From: Escallonia rubra
Lineage: Eukaryota > Streptophyta > Magnoliopsida > Escalloniales > Escalloniaceae
Direction: 5' to 3'
Length of the DNA: 64,000 nt
Assembly: GCA_033065855.1 (NCBI GenBank)
Contig: JAVXUO010001879.1
Span: 124,001 to 188,000 of the forward strand
The notes below the pieces were generated by a model. It made no database searches and was not told where the DNA came from. It was given only the letters and a program-made list of their open reading frames with translations. Both the position numbers and the translations under genes were made by a program. Shown one piece after another: positions 11,597 to 23,770 of the stretch (its first letter is position 1; each line of letters begins with the position of its first letter).

Positions 11597-13230
11597 TTTT
11601 TTTTTTTATAGAAAGGCAGAATAGCATAGATAATCATAAAGGTTTTTCACCCAGAGGTGATTACAGAAGACATAAAACAGTTTACACACTAGACTACACC
11701 AAGTCTAAATTACAAGAGTAAAGACAAACCAAAATACAAACATGCACACAAAGCAGGTGAATTAAAGATCTTGTTGCGGCAAAAAGTCACGCACCCAGTC
11801 CTGGAAGACATCGATACGTGCATGGCAGACAAAAGCAACTAATGATCTAGATTTCTTGAGCTGAGGCTTCATGGCTTTGTCAAAGCTAAACCGGTGGAAA
11901 TCTGATAATAAGTAGCAAAAGTCATACATAATCAGAGCGGTGGTATCAGGGATATCCGCCGTGTCCGATAGCTGTTCAAGCAGAAAATTGGAATTTGTTA
12001 GTAATGTTATGTGCAATAAATTATTCCTTTTAGCCCAACAACAAGTTGTTATTAATCCTTTTGAGAAAGCAGATAAATCATCAGAAGCATGAAAAGATAT
12101 CGTCGCGGATCAACAACGGAACCCATTCTCAGTCTGGCAGCGTATCCCTGATCCCGCCTTATAAATGCTTTTGTTGAAACATATATCAATGATCATCTAG
12201 ATGGGTCTCAACACATTGCACTCGCATCGGGTGAGAGTAGACAACCGTGGACCCAATAGAGCCAAATTTGTTTGTGTGGTGATATTAGTAGTATTCTTTG
12301 GGATCTTCTGTTTAGCGAAAGCTTCACCGATATTTTGCAAGAGTGTTTTGATGCTATCAATTTCAATGGAAGACTGGAAGGGGATATGTCGGAAAATGAG
12401 ATTATTTCTATGAATCCATATGCACCAGATGGTGGAGATGATTTGACTTATTTTGTCCCGTAGAGATGGTCGGCCTAATTGGTTTTGAATCTAAGCTATC
12501 AGCCATTCGGTAAATGATCTTCCAACATTTCTGCTATGAAGACATGTTAATCCTCCAAACCAGATTGGTCTCACCACCGGGCAATCAAAAAATAAGTGAT
12601 CAACGGATTCGGTATGGCAGAGGCATATGGGGCAGAGATCCGAGTTTGATATTGTGAGACGATATAGATTGCGGTAGAGAGGAAGCCTATCCCACAAAAG
12701 TTGCCAAATGAAAAAAAATTAGCTTAGAAGGTAGTGGTAACGCCAAAACTAGCCTATGAGTGTTCAGGTTTAAAGGAGGTGTGGAGGCTTGGAAGCCTCT
12801 ATTGGATCAGTTTTCTAGGTTTAGGTAATATAGCATTCTATAAGCAGAAGCTACTGAATAATCACCATTCTTTATGCCCTTCCACACGTGAGTGTCTTCT
12901 AAGTCGTGAGGAGAAACATGGATAGCGAGGATCTTGGCTGAGATTTCAGAGGGGAATAAAGAAGTGATCAATCGGCTATTCCATGCATGATTATGGATGA
13001 GGTCCTTAACATAGAGTATCCGATCATGATTGTTATTGGGTAAGGCGAGGGGGCGTAACGCTTCATTCGAAATCCAATCGTCATTCCAAATGGATATCTG
13101 GGAACCGTTGCCAACTTGCCATCTAAGGCTCTGTGTTATAACTCCATGTCCTACCAATAATCCATGCCACCCCCAAGAATAATTACCTCTCATAGGGCAG
13201 TTTTAAAAGTTAAATTTGTAACAGTATTTC

Positions 13231-13350
13231 CCTTTAAGAACGCGTGCTAGTAGGATATCCGGCTCTTACATAATCCTCTTGCTTGTTTTCCCTTTAAGAA
13301 CGCGTGCTAGTAGGCTATCTGGCTCTTTCATAATCCTCTAGCTTGTTTTG
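13231..13350. repeat. 60-bp tandem duplication inside the LINE
   Basis: Two adjacent 60-bp copies start CCTTTAAGAACGCGTGCTAG at 13231 and 13291 and differ at about six positions. On the minus strand they cover the LINE segment read as EPDSLLARVLKGK. Sixty is a multiple of three, so the duplication alone keeps frame. Confidence 0.95.
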
Positions 13351-14394
13351 GCTAACAGTGCTTGATTTGATAACCATATGTCCTTAAACCCGAGACCACC
13401 CGACAACTTCGGCGCGCAAAGAGCGTTCCAATTTATCCAATGTACAGAGGTTGAACTCTCGGAGCTGGCCCATGAGAACTTACACATGATCGAGTTGATA
13501 GCTTTGCAGATGAGTTTTGGGAACAAACATATATGTAGGTGATAATTTAGGAGCGTCATCCGCACCGAGGAAATAAGAGTTGATCTGCCCACTTTATTCA
13601 ACAGGACTTCTTTCCATCCTGCGTAATGCACTTGCATTTTTCCTACTAGATCTTTGAAAAATTGTCGTCGTTTGGTGACGATGTCAAGAGAGATGCCCAG
13701 GTAGGTACCAAAAGAAGTTGAGCACTGTAGGCCTATTCTTCGAGCAAGAGAGAGGGTCGTATGCTCATTTGAGTTGGAACTGACAGTGATTGCCGACTTA
13801 TGAAGATTAATCTGTTGTCTTGACTCCATACAATATCTATCTAAAATAGGCTTGGGTATATGTGAGGGAAGCCGATAGAACCTCTGCACATAAAACAAAT
13901 TGATAAGGTGACAAAGGATCTTCTTGCCTGAGAGGCCACGAGTTGGGTATAATCTACTAGAAGGAGAGTTGTTGACAAGGATTTGATACGATGCGATCGA
14001 CACACATTGCATAATGAGGCGAATCAGATGTAAGGGAAATTTAACTTTCCTAAGGACGGCTTCAAGAAAAGACCAATTCACTCAGTCATAGGCCTTACTC
14101 ATATCCATTTTGATGGCACTGAGTATGACTTTTCCTTTTTTGTTCAGTCTGATCTTGTTCGAAATCTCTTGAGCTAAAAGCACATTATCTCCAATATGCC
14201 TACCCCCGACAAAGGCGTTCTGAAATTCTGAGATGAGGGACGACATATGGGATTTGATTCGATTAGCGATGGTCTTAGAGATGACCTTGTATATGGTATT
14301 GCATAAGGAGATGGGCCTGAAGTCCTCGGGTTTGAGGGGGTTTGCACATTTGGGGATTTAGTTGAAATATCACCCGTCTAAAGACCTTGTAAGA

Positions 14395-14502
14395 AACCCC
14401 AAGGGATGATGGAGTGGCAAAGGGCCTTGAGGTATGAGTTTGAATCCCATACTGACGGGCCATATAAATTGCAGTTTTGACTATTTCAAAAAAGAAAAAA
14501 AA
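14395..14502 (+). mobile_element. tRNA-derived SINE, copy 1
   Basis: A 108-bp insertion starts near CCCCAAGGGATGATGG and ends in an A-rich tail. It contains a Pol III B-box-like GAGTTTGAATCCC and an A-box-like GATGGAGTGGCAAAGGG. It is flanked by near-identical 11-bp direct repeats (ACCTTGTAAGA at 14384, ACCTTGTGAGA at 14503). A second copy with the same start, B box and CATATAA-TT 3' section lies at 22710-22841, also with target duplications. It sits inside the minus-strand LINE, so it is younger than that LINE. Confidence 0.85.
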
Positions 14503-14981
14503 AACCTTGTGAGAGCATTGTACTAAATCCATTCCAATGAATTTTTCCAATTTTACCTTTTGCAATTTTTCTTGATAGATTTAGTACATCTAAATGTTGA
14601 CTTCACACCTTATTTTTACTTATCTTAACTTGCCAAGCAAAGCTTATTAAATGTGTGATTACGCTTTGAGTTTAATTTGATGTATATATGGTAGCATTGT
14701 ATGAAGGAAAAGATTAAAAATGCTTTTTCCACACCTTACTCCGAAACTCCTAGCTTCAGCCATCAAAGCTGCTACACCCAGGAAATCAATTCCTAAATAC
14801 TGGCAATACCAAAATAAATCTAGCTTTCCTAATTCAGATAATCTACAAAGGATCATAAACCCTTTCACCAGTTACGGGTTGGAGGTGATTAGCTGTGACT
14901 TCGGTTAAATGGATGTGGTTCGGTAATTAGTGAAAGATATTTGATCGGATAGTCGTTGAACAGAATCGAGGAATCGGTTTT

Positions 14982-16200
14982 ATGCCCCTACCTATGAGGA
15001 GGCTTCCCCAAAGTCAGCCTGCATTTCTAGACATTGCCGACGATGAAGCGCAACAACACAAGGGGGTCATATTGGAGAATGACGAAGTACCACCGCCACT
15101 GCATGGAAAAGAAGACACATTATCATTGGGTTTGAGTGACATCTCTTTAGTCCAGCCTACTCTCTTGACGACCTGATGGACATAACACCAAAATCACCTT
15201 CATTAAAAAGAGAAAGAGAGCAACTCATTACAGAGACTATCGATGGTAATCAGAAAAAACTAAAGATTATTGGCCCTTGTCGATCTCCAGATCATCAGGT
15301 GTCCATGTCAGAGATAGGTGCACAACTTAGTTTCTCCTCACGCTTACTTTACATATCTTTTCATAGTGTTCATTTTGTCTCTGGTGTCGTTTTCTCATTT
15401 CTCTGTTCACTACGTCATATGTTATCTTCATAGCATTTACTTAGTTCTTTTCATGATCATTATATATCTCGTGGAACTAACTGGACTTACAAAAGGAAAT
15501 GAACCCCTCGCCTGTCTTTAGATTCGGAGGAAACTAAGCTTGACATTCTTATGGCTAGGAAAAATCTAGAAAATCCATTGTCAAGTACATTCCTTTTATT
15601 TGTGCAATCAAATGCAAAAGAATGGAGTTTTACTCGGATCCAATAGTGAAACTCAAGCCTAAACTTTGTCACCAAACGTGTGCACATCTTTCTATCCCCT
15701 CCCGTATGCTTTTCGTACCCTTTATATATTTAATTTTGTATCTGGTGTTGTTGCCATACTTATCTGCTCACTGTATCATATTTTAATTTTGTACATATAT
15801 TTAGTTTTTTTTTCTCATTACCTTTTAACATTCCTTGGTAATATCTGGAATTATAAATGTAAATGAGCCAATCACATGTCCTTAGATCCGGAGGAAGATA
15901 GATTCGACGAACTTTTGGCTGGGAAAAAAACTAAAACTTTCATCATCACCAATCTTACACTTAATTGTATATTCAAACGTAAAAGAATAGAACCCTAATC
16001 GGTTGAGAATAAGAAACTCAAATCTAACATTTACTTGCTTAAGCCAGTGGTTTCGAGTGTTATCCCTCAACAACCCTTTCTCCCTCAATGAAAATTCTTA
16101 GCTGGAACTATCAAGGTCTTGGTCAATCTTAAATAGTTTGTGCAACACGCGAACTCATCATGCTTCTATCATCTTTTTCAAAGAAACTCATTGAGACTTT
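14982..16200 (+). pseudogene. Truncated LINE: ORF1 C-terminal region and first codons of ORF2
   Basis: Plus-strand L1-like remnant. At 14982-15290 an open stretch ends in a Lys-rich segment (SLKREREQL..., KKLKIIGPCR) that looks like the C-terminal end of plant LINE ORF1. A duplicated section follows, then at 16088 a typical ORF2 start, MKILSWNYQGLGQS, with a stop soon after. The ORF2 match fades at about 16200, where sequence of a different LINE begins. I infer a 3'-truncated or interrupted older LINE. ORF1 assignment is by position and composition only. Confidence 0.6.
15310..16060. repeat. Diverged ~365-bp tandem duplication in LINE ORF1/ORF2 junction
   Basis: Two successive segments share the same order of landmarks: a T-rich block with TCTGGTG(T)CGTT, then GTCTTTAGATTCGGAGGAA (about 15514) and GTCCTTAGATCCGGAGGAA (about 15880). 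A GGCTAGGAAAAA/GGCTGGGAAAAA stretch and an AATGCAAAAGAATGGA/AACGTAAAAGAATAGA stretch follow in each. The copies are well diverged, so the duplication is old. Confidence 0.65.
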
Positions 16201-19200
16201 GTAGCTATAGTTGGCAAGTTCATATCTTAAGGTTTCTCCAACTCTGCAAGAGTTACAACTAAACCCAAATCCCTCGAACCTTGCCGCAAAAATCCGTGAC
16301 CAACCCTCTAACCCCTGTGCTGGGAACGACACAATCTTAGACCCAAACAACAACCCTACCCAACCCATCTCAACAACATACCCCTCCGTCACCCAACATA
16401 ACCAACCTTCAACCAATGCCCCACTTCTCCGTAGGTAGTGCTCCGACACGTCCATCAATCCTGCGCACCCCTCGATGCAGGTTCGGACCAAACATCGCGC
16501 ACAGAACCCCTGCACGCCACACTCACAATACATGGCGCCTCCAATCTCTCCCAATTATGACAAACAAGTACTTGGCCCTCGGAGACCTCAAATTTTCGTC
16601 TTCACGCAAATCTCGAATCTTTAACCAACATCCTTTTCTCCCATATCATCCTTCCCATAGCCGTTACCGCCATATCCTCCGGCGTGCCAGAGGAAGGACG
16701 TCTGAGCTACCTCCTGAATGCTCAAAAAATACGAACTCAATTGGGGGAGACTTTTATATGGCCGGGATGGACCGAATACAATCTCAACCCCCAACCGAGG
16801 ATCATGAACTATGAAACTAGAATCTTTCCAGACCCTCTTATTATGAATATCATAGCCTAGAATTGTAATGGAGTGGGGAATACTCGCTTAAATCTTCATG
16901 CTCGAGACATGCTACAACGACACAAACCGGAAGCGCTCATCCTGTTGGAGAAAAAAATTACTTCTTCTCAAGCTGAAAGGATCGCCCGCACTCTTGGTTT
17001 CGACCGCAATCACTGCATTGATGGCAACGGCTACCCTGGCGGTATTTGGCTTCTCTGGCACTCTCAAAAAATCTAAATTGACGTCGTGCACGAATCACCA
17101 CAGGCCCTCGACGCTGTTGTCCAGATAAGTAACTCAGCTCCCTGGTTATTAACTGTTATCTATGCATCTCCTATTCGTACCAGAAGAGAAAATGCTGTGG
17201 AATGAGTTGTTAAATATTCAAAAATCTCAAAACTTACCTTAGATGCTCATGGGGGATTTAAATGAAATTATTGATCAAACTGAAAAGAAAGGGGATAGAA
17301 TGTTTAATCTCAATACGATGAGAACTTTCTTATAGTTTATAGACCAAGAAAATCTTATTGATCTGGGTTTTCATGGGCAACCTTTCACGTTGACAAATCG
17401 TCGTTTTCACAGGTCTGACCTTATTTATGAAAGGCTCGACAGAGCCATGGCCTCTCAATCATGGATCGAAAATCACCCAAACTCTCAGGTTCTTCATCTG
17501 CCTCGCACTCATTCCGACCATCACCCCATCCTTCTCCAATCCTTTAGTCAAAATCCTAGCAGGAGCGGGAATGTCACACAGCCATTCCGATTTGAAACGG
17601 CCTGGTTTTATCACCCTAGCCTCAAACCTACAATAGCCAGGACTTGGAATAGTCCTTCCATAAATTCGGGTTCTTTCGTAGCTAAACTTGAGAATTTAAC
17701 AAAAGACATGATAGTGTGGAAACAAACGGTTTTCGGGGACATTTTTAGGAAAAAAAAAAGAATATCCTTAATCATATTACCGAATTACAAAAAAGTTTAG
17801 CAGTGCGCTTCTCCCAGTTTTTGTGCAATTTAGAAGTCGACCTGCAAAACCGTTACAATTCTATTCTTTCTCAAGAACACGAGTATTGGAAGCTTAGAGC
17901 AAAAATTCAATGAAGTTGTGAGGGAGACCGAAACACTCATTTCTTCCACATATCCACCCTTAACCGCTGCAAGAAAAACAAAATTTGCCTGATAAAAAAT
18001 AACAATAATTGCTGGATTTCTGACGATCGAGAGATTCATCATCTCTTCCAGAACACCTCATGCATCTCTATGTGGGTAACCACATCGCGATCCATAATAG
18101 GGGCTGGGTGGTCTTTTCCAAACAACTTCCGAATAAACCCAAATTTCTCCGATCTAGGTAGCATCCCTTATTCTAAGGAGATTAAGCAATCCCTCTTTGA
18201 CATGGGTCCGGATAAGGCCCCGGGGCTGGATGGGTACCACCTGGGCGTTTTCCAAAAAATATTGGGATATATTCGGCAAAGATTTAATTACTCTTGTGCA
18301 AAGTTGTTTCTTCCAAAAGACTGTTCCGGAGAATCTTAATAAAACTCATATCGCTCTTATTCCTAAATGTCAGAACCCTGAGGTTGTATCCCAATTCAGA
18401 CCTATTAGCCTGTGTAATACGACTTACAAAGTTATTTCGCGTATTTTGGTTAATAGGCTCTGAACTCAGATCGACACCATTATTCACCTGAACCAAACTA
18501 GCTTCCTAAGAGGACGACGTGCAGCGGATAACGTTATCCTTGCTAATGAACTTCTCCATAACATAAGACGAAAAAAGGGTAAAGGAGGATTGTTCATGGC
18601 CAAGCTTGATCTGGAGAAAGCCTACGATAATCTGAACTGGACTTTCCTTTTCAATACTCTCCTGGAGTATGGTTTTGCTCAAGATTTCATCAGCCTTGTC
18701 ATGAGTTGTGTGACCTCAGTTCAATAAGCAATTATATGGCACGGCAAACCATCTACTTTTTTCCAACCCCATTGTGGCCTTAGGCAGGGGGCCCTTTGTC
18801 TCCCTACATTTTCATCGTATGCATGAATGTTCTATCCAAACATCTTCAACAGGGGGAAGAGATGAATACTATCAAACCAATCAAAGTTGCCTGTGCGGGC
18901 CTTGGCATTTTGCACCTTTTATTTGTGGACAACATTCTTCTTTTCGGCCGGGCAAATAAGGAAAATTTTCTTAACTTCCTGCACGTTTTCAACTCTTTTA
19001 GTGCTGAGTCGGGGCTTAGGATAAACATGAACAAATCAAAAATCCTCTTCTCGAAAAATACTCCCTGTGACATTCGTAGCTTTATTTGTCAACATGCAGG
19101 TATTCCGGCCACCAACCGGTTTGATAAATATCTGGGTGTCCCCCTTACGCACGGCTGGATTAAATCAGACTGCTTTTCTCACCTCATTACTCAACCCCGT

Positions 19201-21004
19201 TCTAAATTGGCAGTTTAGAAGATCCACTATCTTTCGTTAGCGGCTCGGACAACTCTTGTAAAATTGGTCCTCAACTTTATTCCTATCTATATGATGCAGG
19301 CCTATGCCCTTCCAACTAATGTCGCGGCTAAACTTGATTACATAAGCCGTAATTTCCTTTGGGGACACGCTGAAACTGAAAGAAAATGGCATGCTCTTAA
19401 CTGGGACAAAGTTTCTATTCCCCGGGCCAATGGAGGGCTTGGTATTCGTAAGGTTAGAATAACAAATGAGGCTATGTTTTTTAACCTTGTGTGGCGGCTG
19501 TGGGAATGCCCAAATTCTTCACAGGCTCAAGCTCTAAAGTCCAAATATCATCCAAATGGCTCGATCTGGTATGCTAAAGCCAAAACAAATAGCTCTCCTT
19601 TCTGAAAACAAGTTATTTTAGCGCGAGATACTCTCGCCAAACAAATCCGGTGGAAGGTTAGAAATGGGGAAAGTATCTCTTTTTGGCATCAAAACTGGCA
19701 TCCGGCTGACCCTATCAGGGGCCTCGTGATTGGTCCCCTTTCTTCTGATATAATTAACCTTAGGGTGAAGGATGTCATAGTAAATAATAGATGGGATCGG
19801 GAAAATTTGCTTAATATCTTACCGGCCAACACTGTTAAGCTCATTATAGCTATTCATCTCCCTCTTTATCATAATAGAAGCGACACGATTATTTGGCCTT
19901 ACGACAAAGGAGTTTGCACTGTTAAATCCGCATACAATTGCCTGCAAATGAACTCCATCCCTATTCAAGGTGATTGGCTGTGGATCTGGAAACTTAAATG
20001 CCCTCCTCGCATTCAAAGTCTAATTTGGAAATGCTGTCACTATGCTCTTCATGTTCGGTCCAATCTCTTCTGGCTGGAATCAAAACTCTGTCCTCATGAT
20101 TGCGGAAGCAATGAATCTGTTGACCACTATTTTAGGACTTGTCCCATTATTAAGAACATATGGAGCCAAGTTAACCAGGAGGCCATTAACACCCGCCAAC
20201 TTAACAAGCCCTTACACGTCTGGTTTAAAACCAATCTAGGGACTAGCACAGCTGAGCAACCTCCAGAAATTCCGTGGAACATTACTTATGCTTTCATTAT
20301 CTCCCATATCTGGACGTATCGCAACAAGTTGGCAATTCTTAATGAATCTTTTCCTAAAGCTCACATGATTATCACTCTAGCTAAGGCCCTCGCACAAGAC
20401 TATATTTTATTCACCAACCAAAGTCAGAAAAATACTCCAAGAGATATATTTTTTGTAGGCTGGACTCCCCTCCCCCTCATTGGCTGCAAATCAACACGGA
20501 TGGTAGTGCTCAAAATAGCCAGCAAATAGGAGGAGCGGCAGCTATCATTAGAGACCATAAAGGGAATTGGGTGGCTGGATGTACCCGCGGTCTGCTCTAC
20601 TCCGACAGCCACACCGCTGAATGGTGGGCGGTGAGAGATGGTCTCATGCTCGCATGGGACCAACAGTGCCGAAACTTTGTGTTAGACATTGATGATAAAT
20701 CTGTGGTTGATTTACTAACAAATCCCCCCCCCCTCCCTTATGGAAACTTTGGTTTTGGACTGCAGGGCACTCCTTAAACGTTCTTGGTAGGTAACCGTTT
20801 CCATAGGTATCGGGAAACAAACTTTTGTGCGGACTTCATAGCAAAACATGCGGTGGTCAGCGCTCCAGTTTTCATATATGGGAACACACGCCGACCTTTT
20901 TGGCAAACCACCTGTATTTTGACTCTAGTGGGAGAGTCACCCCACGTTGTGTGACTCATCAGTGTGTTTAAATAAATAAAATTCTCCGCTTTCAAAAAAA
21001 AAAA
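16201..21004 (+). pseudogene. Decayed L1-type LINE (ORF1 part, EN, RT, zf-RVT, RNase H, poly-A)
   Basis: Near full-length plant LINE. ORF1-like proline-rich sequence spans 16211-16830. ORF2 starts at 16843 (MNIIA, then TAG at 16858 where the family has Trp). Endonuclease motifs include HSDHHPIL (about 17500). RT: GPDKAPGLDGY (18206), FRPISLCNTTYKVISR (18395), the first catalytic Asp in KLDLEKAYD (18603) and GLRQG (18775). At the FADD site the sequence reads FVDN (18925-18933), so the second metal-binding Asp is lost. zf-RVT (CPHDCGSNESVDHYF, 20090) and RNase H with NTDGS and HTAEWWAV follow in another frame to about 20740. A poly-A closes it near 20994-21004. Several stops and frameshifts. 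RNase H at the C-terminus is typical of plant L1 lineages. Confidence 0.9.
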
Positions 21005-21101
21005 CTATGCCGTACTACTTGAAAATTCCAAAGTGTGTAGTAAGTATCATTCTGACACTCCTCTTGCGTAATATTCTTAACTCAGAAACTTCTAATTGCA
21101 G

Positions 21102-21219
21102 GTTTAGGCAAACTTTGAAACCTATTCTGATTGATGACTTTCTCATGAAAATCCAGGCTGTTTTCCCCGTAATAGCAGAAGTGCGTACAGCTTTAAGAGA
21201 AACATTCAGGCATTACAAG
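21102..21219 (+). other. Isolated exon-like segment of unknown gene
   Basis: Just after the LINE poly-A there is a possible exon: acceptor TTCTAATTGCAG at 21101, an open reading of about 39 codons (contains KPILIDDFLMKIQAVFPVI), and donor CAA|GTAAGT at 21219. The peptide is compositionally ordinary and looks like real protein, but I do not recognise the family. No partner exon could be identified with confidence. It could be a relic of a host gene interrupted by the LINEs, or chance. Confidence 0.3.
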
Positions 21220-22490
21220 TAAGTTATCTAGTTCTCCAAAGGATAGACTTTCTATGAGAGATTCTGCAGTCTTTTATCTTGGTCCCTTAAAACCCCGCCC
21301 CCGGTCCCAAACCCAAAATAAACCCAAGGAAGGAGCCTGGATAATTGGATATAGGCGGCAGCAATCTCTGGTCTCTTGGTAATGACGTAAAGAGGCTTAA
21401 TGCCTACAGTTAACTGAGATTCAACTCAGAATAGCTGTCTACTATACAGCTCTATCTGGCATAGACTGAAGCTCATATTCCGCTCATCTTGGGATGAAAG
21501 GAAAGATAACATAGTGCTACATTGAGCCTGTTCTCAGATGCTAACGGGTCTTTTCCTGAACCGGTTTCTTTCTTCTTCCTCTCTCTGTATCCCCTCACCC
21601 TCACCGTCCAAGAAACCCTCCGTCCTGTCCGTCTCTCCTCAGCACGTGTAACTTACCGACCTATTTAACTCGCCCAGTTGGAGGTAACTTGCCGAATATG
21701 ATAAAAAAAATAGGGGGTCTGCTAGTCACTTTGATCCAAGTGCACAGATAGGATACATTGGAAAGTCACCGGTGTAGAAGAGATGGAAGTGGAGATCGTT
21801 GGAGAGAGAACGGAGACTAGACTTGATTGAAATGAGGGTAACTTATCTTTTGATAATTTAGTCAATGCCGGCTAAAAGTAAATCAAACGCCCAAATCAAA
21901 GTAGATTTGACACGACGGTACAAGTCGCGTTCGCATCGGAACACGGGCTTTCTGCAGCATTACCTGGAAAGAAAGGAGTGTGAGCCTGCTAGCTGTTTAG
22001 TATTGAAACTTTGAGCTGATGACTGGCATTCTTTGTGCTTGTGAAGATAATTATGAGATTTTTGTCTCTCATTGATCTGAAATCCTCTCCGAGGATGTAA
22101 GTTATGGGGGTGAACCAGATCTGGTGGCCTGAGCATCTTCGCTGGGATGGGGATTCAGCTTAATGATTGAACAAGCTATCACTATGTCTATCTTAACAAG
22201 TTAACAGTACCGCGGCTTCAAGATGCTTGTTCCAACCTTGTACAAATGTTCCTAACTGATGCTGCAAACAGAGTGTACGTTGTATCATTGTCCACGCTTT
22301 TATTCACTGTGTATTATGTAAGACGTCGGTTTGCAATATATCTGAAAACTTTTGCTGCCTTGCTTGTGTTATTTCCAACGCTTACATCTTCTAAATTGGG
22401 ACAAAATGCTTTACGCTCCAGTAATAAAGAATATGTCCTTTTCATCGGCATTTCTGCCTAATTACAATCACCTTTTGCAGGGCCGCAGCT
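21220..22490. other. Unannotated intergenic stretch
   Basis: No element ends or convincing reading frames. Composition is mixed, with UTR-like parts. Nothing further can be supported. Confidence 0.5.
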
Positions 22491-22709
22491 AATGCAGCTA
22501 GGCCTATCCAATCCATGGGCTCTCTAGCCAGCCCAACCCAACCTTAAATCTTGAGATCACGGTTGGGTCAATATAATAATCCAGCCTAACCGACCCTATT
22601 CTTTAAATGAGTTTTAGGTTTCAGCCAGGGTCCAATTTTGCTGGGGCCGCGCGCTCTGTTTACCATTAAGAACCGTAGTATCATGTCTTTCAGAATTCAC
22701 ATCCACTCA

Positions 22710-22841
22710 ACCCCAAGAAGAGGGCGAAGTGACAAAAGGCCTTGGGGTGTAGTATCATGTCTTGAGTTTGAATCCTCGTACCGACGAGGCATATAATTTA
22801 CAATTCTAAAGTTATAAAAAAAAAAGGAATAAAACAAAAAA
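22710..22841 (+). mobile_element. tRNA-derived SINE, copy 2
   Basis: Starts CCCCAAGAAGAGGGCGAAG, carries the B-box-like GAGTTTGAATCC, then CATATAATTTACAATTC and an A-rich tail. Direct repeats of 18 bp with one mismatch flank it: AGAATTCACATCCACTCA at 22692-22709 and AGAATTCACACCCACTCA at 22842-22859. Compared with copy 1 it has extra sequence between the A-box region and the B box. Confidence 0.85.
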
Positions 22842-22859
22842 AGAATTCACACCCACTCA

Positions 22860-23440
22860 GCCACACCCCACACACACACTTTCTTCCCCTTCCTCCCTCA
22901 TCACTCACCGGCGCCGACCAAGGGGAATTCATCACTCACCGTAGCAAGCCAAGTGAAACCCATTGTCGCTGGCCAACACCCTTCCAACCGTTACTCAAAG
23001 TCGTTGTCCACCACAGCCATCGCCAGGCAACACCGCCCTTCCAACCACCACTCACCGTCGCCTCAATCACCACCCTTCCAACCACCGCCACCACCTCTGA
23101 AAACATTTCCCTTCTTAACCACCACCAACATTTTTTTATCGTCGTAAGCCACCAACTGCTCACTACCCATGACAACTACCATAGCCATTATCTACCGCCA
23201 TTGGCCATCACTCGTCGCCATCAACCACGACCATACATATGTGGATCTGCCCCAGACCTCTCTACCCATGTAGATCAACCATTGGTCTCATCGGGTTGCC
23301 TTTTTTGTTTTCTTTTTCGTACGCCAATCAATTTATTGGTTTTCTAAGGGTTTTTTCTCTCTATTGATTGATCCCGAGGTGGGCACCATGGCAGGTTTGC
23401 AGTAGAGGGCGACGACGGCGGCGGCTGCAGCAACGGAGGA
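22860..23440. other. CCA-rich low-complexity region
   Basis: Many CACC, CCACCA and CGCC blocks with no family signature. ORFs on either strand (for example 22953-23147) are compositional. Confidence 0.5.
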
Positions 23441-23447
23441 AAGAACA

Positions 23448-23672
23448 AACTTTGGCTCCTACATGGGTTGTAGGAATCTTCTTCCAACCCCGTATATAGT
23501 GACAATTAATAGTCACTAAATATTTTTAGTAACTTTTCTTCTAACACTTTCAGCGACAATTATTAACAGCACTTTTTTAGGATCACTAGAAACATTTAGA
23601 AACAATTGATTGTCATTATATAAGGAGTAGGAAGAAGATTCCTCCAACCGGGGTAGCAGCCAAATTTTTTCC
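23448..23672. mobile_element. MITE with ~60-80 bp inverted ends
   Basis: The left arm TTTGGCTCCTACATGGGTTG... and AGGAATCTTCTTCCAAC... (23448-23500) is matched in inverted order by ...AGAAGATTCCTCCAACCGGGG and TAGCAGCCAAA at 23630-23672. The inner parts pair as well (TAGTGACAAT against ATTGTCATTA). Total length is about 225 bp with no coding sequence. No clean target duplication was identified. Confidence 0.7.
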
Positions 23673-23770
23673 CGAAAGAAATGCCCTTTTTTGGCTCTAA
23701 TTAGCAAGGAAAAAATAAAATTTTTAGTGTTTACATAGCTAAAAAATCCTAAATTAAAAGAATAAAGATA

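Larger units (their letters stand above)
11597..14560 (-). pseudogene. Decayed L1-type LINE ORF2 (RT, zf-RVT, RNase H)
   Basis: Read on the minus strand, this is the 3' part of a plant L1-like element ending in a poly-A of eleven bases (T11 at 11597-11607 on plus). Visible in order: RT motifs FRPISLCNTIYKVISK and AFVGGRHIGDNVLLAQE (about 14330-14160), the first catalytic Asp in KMDMSKAYD (about 14090), then sequence to 13338. Next come 13193-12807 and the zinc-binding domain CPICLCHTESVDHLFF (12697-12491). The C-terminal part of RNase H follows (12016-11762). The FADD catalytic block is missing: sequence jumps from GLSGKK to a later part of the domain, so an internal deletion removed the active site. 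Stops and frameshifts are frequent. A SINE interrupts it at 14395-14502. Confidence 0.85.
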
